Below, piece by piece: positions 59,359 to 64,000 of a DNA stretch of 64,000 nucleotides (positions are counted from its first letter, which is position 1; the number at the start of each line of letters is the position of its first letter). The stretch is from Aquipseudomonas alcaligenes_A. GTDB taxonomy: Bacteria > Pseudomonadota > Gammaproteobacteria > Pseudomonadales > Pseudomonadaceae. The DNA is taken from assembly GCA_048595745.1 (NCBI GenBank), contig CP184361.1; one strand, 5' to 3'. A model generated the notes under the pieces. The model saw only the letters and a list, made by a program, of their open reading frames with translations. It made no database searches and was not told where the DNA came from. The translations under genes were made by a program, and so were the position numbers.

Positions 59359-59913
59359 ACTGTGGTTCTCCTCTGCGGATGGGGCGGCCGGGTCGGCCAG
59401 TTGAAAACGGGCAGCCGCCAACGCCGGCAGGGATTCCATGCCGTCCAGGGCGGGGTAATTGGTGAGCGCGACGTGCAGCAGCTCCAGCACCGAGCCAGTG
59501 CGGGTGTCGTAGGAAAAAACCGGGGACAGGTAGCGGTATTCGCGGGCCTTGATGAAGGCGGCAGCGTTGTCAGTCCACTCCGGAGCAGTGGCGAACAGGC
59601 CTAGCCCGTCGCGCCACTCCAGGGTGGCGCCCTTGATCCAGCCGGCGGCCGGGGCTGGCTTGCCGTTGTCTGCGCTGTTGAGGGTCTGGTGCTCGTAGTC
59701 GATGACCAGGTCAGTGGCTCGCGCAGCGGCCTTGGACAACACGCGGGCTGCAATCTGGGCGTCAATGAACCAGTGGCCGGCTTCGACGTCAGCCGGTCGG
59801 CCGTCGCGGGCCTTGAAGGCGCCAGCCGGAAAGAGCTGGATGGCCGCGCCCTCGGCCTGCAGCTCGAAGGTGCAGGCGGCGAAGGCGGTATGGAGGGGGG
59901 CTTGTTTGCTCAT
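58855..59913 (-). CDS. Head maturation protease with scaffold domain (Mu gpI-like)
   Basis: A 352-residue protein. The N-terminal 160 residues match the Mu gpI protease family (EAGHWFIDAQIAARVLSKAA, DLVIDYEHQTLNS, EYRYLSPVFSYD). The C-terminal part is a helical scaffold of Lys/Glu/Ala-rich sequence (EVEAQLAAAKAQVVDP). The protease removes scaffold during capsid assembly. It is the most upstream phage gene seen here; F, portal and terminase would be next in Mu. Confidence 0.92.
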   Translation of the reverse strand: MSKQAPLHTAFAACTFELQAEGAAIQLFPAGAFKARDGRPADVEAGHWFIDAQIAARVLSKAAARATDLVIDYEHQTLNSADNGKPAPAAGWIKGATLEWRDGLGLFATAPEWTDNAAAFIKAREYRYLSPVFSYDTRTGSVLELLHVALTNYPALDGMESLPALAAARFQLADPAAPSAEENHSVKREQLIALLGLAQDASDEDIQNALTMVKGNADKLPEVEAQLAAAKAQVVDPAKHVPVSVVEELKQDIVALKSGQVGREVEDLVKTGLADGRLLPAQEKWARDLGGKDVAALKTYLDNTPAIAALKGQQTQAKPPVPATVEELSEEALAACRAMGTDPKDYLATLKA

Positions 59914-59968
59914 GCCGCCATGGTCGGCGGCTGGAGCGGGCTATTGCAGATTGAGGGGGTTCAGTAGG

Positions 59969-60421
59969 TTAGGCGTAGTACAGCACCAGATAAAAACGCC
60001 GGAGTGCTAGAAGGTTGATATAGCTAGCGAAGACGAAACCACCGACAAGAACTGAAAAATATAGGTAGAGGTGGCTCGCAGGTATCAAGGCAGAGGTTAA
60101 CCCCCAGATCATAATCAGCAGCGCCGCAACGCCCGCATAGGCAAGGCAAGCCAGCAGGCCGTTGAAATGTCCTGTCTTCTTCATATTCTCTATGAGCTGC
60201 CTGCTCCAGAGCGAGCCCAGTATGGATAGAGCAGTCAGTGTGAAGCCAAAGAGAGTGCCCGCCACTGTTGATGCGGTAGCGACCGTTGACCTGATTTCAG
60301 CATCAAGTCCAGGCGGCAAATACCGGTAGGTCGCCCAACCTGCAGCAACGGCTATCAGCAATGCTAGGAGCGTGTTAAACCAGCCGATTGCCTTCATCAC
60401 CAAAAATCTCAAGTAGCTCAT
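59969..60421 (-). CDS. Four-helix membrane protein, unknown family
   Basis: A 150-residue protein with four likely membrane helices at about residues 11-31, 44-67, 85-106 and 113-138. The segment STVAGTLFGFTLTALSILGS in helix 2 is a pattern seen in small membrane effectors and transporters. Charged loop WSRQLIENMKKTG separates helices 2 and 3. Start ATG 60421 has SD GGAAG ten bases away; ATG 60397 is possible. The gene overlaps the end of the 60375 gene by 47 bases, so it is coupled to it. Function unknown. Confidence 0.7.
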   Translation of the reverse strand: MSYLRFLVMKAIGWFNTLLALLIAVAAGWATYRYLPPGLDAEIRSTVATASTVAGTLFGFTLTALSILGSLWSRQLIENMKKTGHFNGLLACLAYAGVAALLIMIWGLTSALIPASHLYLYFSVLVGGFVFASYINLLALRRFYLVLYYA

Positions 60422-61297
60422 CGCGTTTTTCTTCCAATGCGAGGTACAGAGCCGGAAGAATTGACGCTCGCAGCGGATAGCGGCCGGCCATCTCGACCGT
60501 TTGCGTGCTGGCCATTCGATCAGCAATCAGATCGATGGGATGGCTGAAGCCGTCTTCCTCAACATGAATTTTCGCCCTTTTAGCGGCTCCGCAACCGATG
60601 AGCTCCTGGACGGCACGTTTGATGTTTTGGTTAAGAAATCGCCCATCGTCCCTGGCTCGGCCGTCAGCATGCAAGTACAAGGTGACTCCCGCGCCTCCTG
60701 AGCTGCTAAGAAGCTCTAACGCAGCGCGTCCCCAATCCGACTGCGGTACCAACTCAGGGTTTGTTGGTCGAGCCATGGTGAGATAAGCCTTCTTCGGTAA
60801 AGCCTCGCCGCGCATCAATCGTCTCATTGGCTCGGGCTGGAGCACTGGGTGGAAAAGGGTCAGTGCTTCGTGGTGAATCTGTGCAAAGTACTTTTCTAGA
60901 TTCAGCACAGATCCGCCGTGCGCGTTGCGCTGGTAAATCAACAGTTGGCGCGCGGGCTCAAACAAGAAGTAATTCTTCTCGATCAGGAACTCATCCGCCC
61001 GAATCTCCAACTCGCGTTCCTGTGCATTTGGGGCTCCAACATGTGGGAGGAAATCCTGGCGAAATTTTACGAACTCGCCTGTGAACATGCCGTCCGCAAG
61101 CTCCTCGATTCTTCGTAGGTCGAAGGTAAAAGCACCGATTCGTACTGGATGGCTTCCACCATTCTCTGGCGCCTGTTGAACACGCCGACGCATTATGTCG
61201 CTGACCCTGCCAGCGTTTCCGTCTGCCCCCACTGTAGTGGTCTACTGATCCCGGACACCAATTTAGGGCGAGAATGCTCGCCATAGAGAGGTGTCTG

Positions 61298-61606
61298 ATG
61301 ACCAAGCAACGTCGTTCCTTTACGCCCGAGTTCAAACGAGAGGCCGCCTGCCTGGTACTCGACCAAGGCTACAGCCATATCGAAGCCGCCCGTTCGCTTG
61401 GGCTGGTTGAGTCGGCCCTGCGCCGATGGGTAAACCAGCTCCAAGAGGAGCGCCTGGGCGTGACCCCGAAGAGCAAAGCACTGACGCCCGAACAGCAGAA
61501 AATCCAGGAGCTGGAAGCCAGGATCGACCGGCTGGAACGGGAGAAAGCGATTCTAAAAAAGGCTACCGCTCTCTTGATGTCGGACGAATTCAATCGTACG
61601 CGCTGA
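61298..61606 (+). CDS. IS3-family transposase OrfA
   Basis: A 102-residue protein with a helix-turn-helix (FTPEFKREAACLVLDQGYSH, then IEAARSLGLVESALRRW) and a leucine-zipper-like end (IQELEARIDRLEREKAILKK). The ATG 61298 (MTKQRRSFTPEF) is used; an ATG eight codons upstream lacks SD support. It binds the IS ends and dimerises. The slippery site lies near its 3' end. Confidence 0.93.
   Translation: MTKQRRSFTPEFKREAACLVLDQGYSHIEAARSLGLVESALRRWVNQLQEERLGVTPKSKALTPEQQKIQELEARIDRLEREKAILKKATALLMSDEFNRTR
61555..61561 (+). promoter_or_regulatory. A AAA AAG frameshift site of the IS
   Basis: AAAAAAG with the OrfA frame read as A AAA AAG, encoding LKK. A -1 shift joins OrfA to the OrfB frame to make the OrfAB transposase. 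It is the usual IS3-family signal. Confidence 0.88.
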
Positions 61607-62460
61607 TAGACCAGTTGAGTGAGCGGGAGTCGGTGGAAGTGGTCTGTTCAGCCTTCGACGTGGTGCGGTCTTGCTACTACGCCCACCGGCTTCGTCGTCG
61701 CTGTGTTGATACGCGTCGCATGGCACTGCGCAGCAAGGTCAATCAGCTGTTTAACCAGAGTCGAGGCTCAGCTGGCAGCCGCAGCATTCTGGGTATGCTG
61801 CGTGAGGATGGCGTATCCATTGGCCGCTTTCGTGTGCGTCGGTTGATGCGTGAGTTGGGCTTGGTCAGCAAGCAGCCGGGCTCACACGCTTACAAGCAGG
61901 CTACGGTTGAGCGGCCAGATATTCCGAACCGGCTGAACCGCGAGTTCACCACCGAGCGCCCCAACCAGGTGTGGTGCGGCGACATCACCTACATATGGGC
62001 GCAAGGTCGTTGGCATTACCTGGCGGCGGTGCTTGACCTGCATACAAGGCGAGTGATCGGCTGGGCACTTTCCGCCAAGCCGGATGCAGAGCTGGTCATC
62101 AAGGCGCTAGACATGGCCTACGAGCAGCGAGGCAAGCCGCAGCAGGTGCTGTTTCATTCCGATCAGGGCAGCCAATACGCCAGCCGCTTGTTTCGGCAGC
62201 GGCTGTGGCGATATCGAATGGACCAGAGTATGAGCCGTCGAGGTAACTGCTGGGACAACTCGCCGATGGAGCGGTTGTTCCGCAGTTTGAAATCGGAGTG
62301 GATTCCACCAACCGGTTACCTGACAGCTCAGGAGGCCCAGCGGGACATCAGTCATTACCTGATGCACCGCTACAACTGGATCAGGCCGCATCAATTCAAC
62401 GATGGGCTACCGCCTGCGGTGGCCGAAGAAAAACTTAACCCACTGTCCGGGATGGGTTGA
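61555..62460 (+). CDS. IS3-family transposase OrfB (DDE), expressed as OrfAB
   Basis: The OrfB frame runs from the slippery site to TGA at 62458-62460, with HTH_21 and rve integrase domains. The DDE residues are Asp in VWCGDITYI, Asp in LFHSDQGSQYAS and Glu in NSPMERLFRSLKSEW. The RDISHYLMHRYNWIRPHQFN segment that follows is typical. It is made as OrfAB by the -1 shift; no independent strong start is evident. Confidence 0.93.
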   Translation, partial: KKGYRSLDVGRIQSYALIDQLSERESVEVVCSAFDVVRSCYYAHRLRRRCVDTRRMALRSKVNQLFNQSRGSAGSRSILGMLREDGVSIGRFRVRRLMRELGLVSKQPGSHAYKQATVERPDIPNRLNREFTTERPNQVWCGDITYIWAQGRWHYLAAVLDLHTRRVIGWALSAKPDAELVIKALDMAYEQRGKPQQVLFHSDQGSQYASRLFRQRLWRYRMDQSMSRRGNCWDNSPMERLFRSLKSEWIPPTGYLTAQEAQRDISHYLMHRYNWIRPHQFNDGLPPAVAEEKLNPLSGMG

Positions 62461-62516
62461 CCACTACACACAGTGCCCTGATAAAATTCGATTTGGATGT
62501 TGCGGCTTGCCGGCAT

Positions 62517-62829
62517 GGGTAACGTCCCTGATCTGACTACTACGGCAGAGAGACTATCCAACCGGCCGCCGCTTAGCCATAGACCGCGTTAGATTGCCGT
62601 TAGATTCAACGCCCACCCTTTCAACTGTGCCGTCCCTAACCTCTTCCCCTTCATGCCCCTTATAGGCCCTCCCACGCTGAACATCGAATCCGAGCTAATA
62701 GCTGCTATAGTGGGGTAAGGCAGACGTGACACGGTGATACTCTCCCGGCCGTACCACGCAGCTTGCTGCGGAGGGCAATGTGGGGTTCCTGGCCTCGGCC
62801 AGACTGGGAGGCCCCACCGCCTGCCTTAA
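62517..62829. other. Intergenic region upstream of the interrupted gene
   Basis: About 313 bases between the interrupted gene and the 62830 gene, both on the minus strand. It contains GCAGC-TT-GCTGC (about 62758-62769) and a two-tier hairpin (62780-62817: outer GTGGGG/CCCCAC, inner CTGGCC-TC-GGCCAG) just after the 62830 stop. The hairpin may terminate the upstream pair, leaving the interrupted gene with its own promoter. I see no gene. Confidence 0.5.
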
Positions 62830-63456
62830 CTACTCAAATGCGAAGGGAAACTCCCAGGCGCATCCTGCTTTTAACCTCTCGTATAGTTGCCGCTCACGCT
62901 CAGGCGTCTTCGCCTCCTCATGAAAGGCTATGTCCAGGTAGTAGTTCATTCCGTTGTGGATGTAGTAGACGATCCACTCCCCGGTAAGCTGTTGCCGCCC
63001 AGCGCGCCGCTGATAGCCATCCATTGTGAAGGTATGGGCTATGCGCCCCGCCTTTTGCCATGCGTCATTCTCATCCTCCACAACAGAGCCTAGTGGGCTG
63101 ACCTTCTCTATTTCAGCAGCCAGCAGCTGATGCTTTCGGCCGTAGCCTTCAAACCACTGGTTATAGAGATTCGCCCCTAGGAATGCCGCGCTGGTGTAAT
63201 GCTTGTGCATGAAGCGCCCGAGAATTGGCCCGCGAAGAGGGGCCGGAGGCATTGTTGATGTCTGCCTAGCCCCGTGTGCACGCTCAAGCCATCTCAGCTC
63301 GTCCATTATTCTCCATGTATGGATCAGAGCTGATCGCCCCAAGAACGCGTTGTGTAGTCGTATGGCCATTGTTTCGCTGATGCGAGGCCAGAAGCCGGCA
63401 CCGCCGCAGTACCGTTTTTTTAATAGTGCTGCGCCATATCGGTTAAGGAGAGGCAT
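62830..63456 (-). CDS. Unrecognised hypothetical protein
   Basis: A 208-residue soluble, mostly helical protein with many aromatic residues (HKHYTSAAFLGANLYNQWFE, then GYGRKHQLLAAEIEKVSPLG). I start at ATG 63456 (MPLLNRYGAALLKKRY); an AGGAGG lies 15 bases upstream, so the start is less certain. It follows the 63468 gene after 11 bases, so the two likely form one operon. No catalytic motif or family recognised. Confidence 0.65.
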   Translation of the reverse strand: MPLLNRYGAALLKKRYCGGAGFWPRISETMAIRLHNAFLGRSALIHTWRIMDELRWLERAHGARQTSTMPPAPLRGPILGRFMHKHYTSAAFLGANLYNQWFEGYGRKHQLLAAEIEKVSPLGSVVEDENDAWQKAGRIAHTFTMDGYQRRAGRQQLTGEWIVYYIHNGMNYYLDIAFHEEAKTPERERQLYERLKAGCAWEFPFAFE

Positions 63457-63467
63457 GGTGGCTTTTC

Positions 63468-63998
63468 TTATCCTCCTAACACCTGGCCTAGTGAGCCAAC
63501 TGCAAAAACCAGCGCTGCGATCAGCACTAACTCCCAAGGGGTAAATAGGTGCTGGAAGGCGCCGAGGTATCCTCTGCGATTGCGAACATCTAGAAACCGC
63601 CAAACCCGAACCCTCACCCTGTCCCAGAGCCTCGGGCGGATCAACGCACTTTCCGCCCGATTGAAGACAAGTAACCTGGCTATATTCTTTTCAGCCCAGG
63701 AATTGGTTAAGTCATCCGTGTTGTATGTGTGATCGATCAGAAGGCTGTCTCGGCCATTCTGTTCGTTTTGGCCAACCGTCTGTACTTTGGGCGGCTGTAG
63801 GTACACCTGCACAAGCCCCTCGGCTGGAGAATGGTGTACGACTAGCGCGGTACCAAGCTCAATATCGAAGTGCCTTTTCAGCCCCTTCTCATCCCTTTCA
63901 AAATAACCGTGCCCTGTTGGCTGATTACCGAACCTCAGGATGACAGCCGTTTCCCCAAACGGCAGTGAGCCTCCAAGGTCTCTTACCATCTGGGCCAT
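63468..63998 (-). CDS. Unrecognised protein with C-terminal membrane helix (possibly partial)
   Basis: A 176-codon frame whose ATG (63998) is two bases from the window edge, so the true N-terminus may be outside. Residues 1-150 are soluble (SLPFGETAVILRFGNQPTGH, ELGTALVVHHSPAEGLVQVY); the last 25 residues (FTPWELVLIAALVFAVGSLG) form one membrane helix preceded by Arg-rich sequence. This tail-anchored layout with a soluble partner gene next to it is unusual. No family recognised. Confidence 0.6.
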   Translation of the reverse strand: MAQMVRDLGGSLPFGETAVILRFGNQPTGHGYFERDEKGLKRHFDIELGTALVVHHSPAEGLVQVYLQPPKVQTVGQNEQNGRDSLLIDHTYNTDDLTNSWAEKNIARLLVFNRAESALIRPRLWDRVRVRVWRFLDVRNRRGYLGAFQHLFTPWELVLIAALVFAVGSLGQVLGG

Positions 63999-64000
63999 TT

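Larger units (their letters stand above)
42980..59913 (-). mobile_element. Mu-like prophage, late region
   Basis: About 17 kb of tightly packed minus-strand genes that follow the late-gene order of phage Mu from protease/scaffold to mom: I/Z, decoration, T, gp35, gp36, G, gp37, gp38, L, M, gp41, tape, N, P, gp45, gp46, gp47, gp48, fibre, fibre assembly, NlpC/P60-like, com, mom. The contractile-tail genes are complete. Portal, terminase, F, lysis, transposase A/B and repressor are not in this window. Mu-type ends (TG..CA with a 5-bp duplication) could not be fixed. gpG is moved relative to Mu. Confidence 0.9.
61233..62468 (+). mobile_element. IS3-family insertion sequence
   Basis: A 1236-bp element bounded by imperfect inverted repeats (61233-61259 and 62443-62468; both begin TGTAGTGGTC and share ATCCCGGACA). 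The flanking direct repeat is CAC (61230-61232 and 62469-62471), a 3-bp duplication typical of IS3-family insertions. It carries orfA and orfB in -1 frame relation. The repeats, the A AAA AAG frameshift and the DDE transposase are intact, so it could be active. Confidence 0.95.
60375..62516 (-). pseudogene. Unrecognised 300-codon gene interrupted by IS3 element
   Basis: The left part (60375-61232) encodes 286 in-frame codons to a TAA stop. The IS sits at 61233-62468. Excising it with one CAC target copy joins 62516-62469 in frame: ATG 62516 (SD AGGGA) gives MPASRNIQIEFYQGT followed by VGADGNAGRVSDIMRRRVQQ, total 300 residues. The protein is soluble, with LFHPVLQPEPMRRLMRGEAL and AYLTMARPTNPELVPQSDWG; I do not recognise its family. 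With the IS present it may start at ATG 61193, or not be made. It was probably coupled to the downstream membrane gene. Confidence 0.75.

Noticed and set aside
59969..62516. Kiwa (KwaA/KwaB) system
   Set aside because: The layout of a soluble protein with a four-helix membrane protein is similar, but gene order is reversed and I cannot match either protein to KwaA or KwaB motifs, so I do not name it.
1..64000. CRISPR array
   Set aside because: No regularly spaced direct repeats were seen; the only repeats are hairpins, duplicated tRNA units and IS ends.

Overview
The window is GC-rich chromosomal DNA from a Pseudomonas species. The evidence is the lexA-sulA pair, fadBA, slt, moeA/moaB/mobA, an AmrZ-type regulator, mgtE, rsmA-lysC-alaS and the arginine succinyltransferase (aru/ast) operon with paired AruF/AruG subunits. 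From memory, bases 1-25584 follow the gene order of P. aeruginosa PA3007-PA3031, and 25600-41650 resemble the PA0895-PA0913 region. Here the two blocks are joined, so this is not P. aeruginosa itself.

Layout. 1-5 kb: the lexA end, sulA, two small conserved genes, topA and a DUF1653 gene. 4.7-8 kb: fadBA for fatty-acid beta-oxidation, with a PsrA-like operator upstream. 8.4-17 kb: a membrane-anchored protein, UspA, a Cys-containing conserved protein, the ABC-F ATPase Uup, soluble lytic transglycosylase, a MOSC protein, CheV and a YegS-like lipid kinase. 17-23 kb: FGGY kinase, GlpD-like dehydrogenase and an alkyl-DHAP-synthase-like flavoprotein overlap on the minus strand, with a divergent AraC regulator; they look like one pathway of unknown substrate. 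22.9-25.6 kb: molybdenum cofactor genes and a lipoprotein. 25.6-29.5 kb: tRNA-Pro(CGG), tRNA-Arg(CCT), amrZ, mgtE, a DUF4124 protein, a tandem duplicated tRNA-Arg(ACG) unit and tRNA-Ser(GCT). 29.5-41.7 kb: rsmA, lysC, alaS and the aru operon, whose promoter carries two good ArgR half-sites.

From about 42 kb the sequence is accessory. A repeat element and an orphan gene precede the late region of a Mu-like prophage on the minus strand (42,980-59,913). Read in the direction of transcription it encodes protease/scaffold, head decoration, major head protein, head-tail connectors, sheath, tube, frameshifted tail chaperone, tape measure, baseplate, fibre, an NlpC/P60-like protein, and Com-Mom DNA modification. 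Regulatory devices are visible in the sequence: an internal GTG start for the scaffold, a G GGA AAC -1 frameshift in the tail chaperone gene, and a hairpin that hides the mom ribosome binding site, as expected for Com control.

Where Mu would carry F, portal and terminase, the window instead has four minus-strand genes I do not recognise (59,969-63,998). An IS3-family element (61,233-62,468, 3-bp CAC target duplication) interrupts one of them. Removing the IS restores a 300-codon frame starting at 62,516, followed by a gene for a four-helix membrane protein. This cargo is the best candidate for an undescribed system here. No transposase, repressor, portal or terminase gene is visible, so the prophage is either truncated or continues beyond base 64,000.
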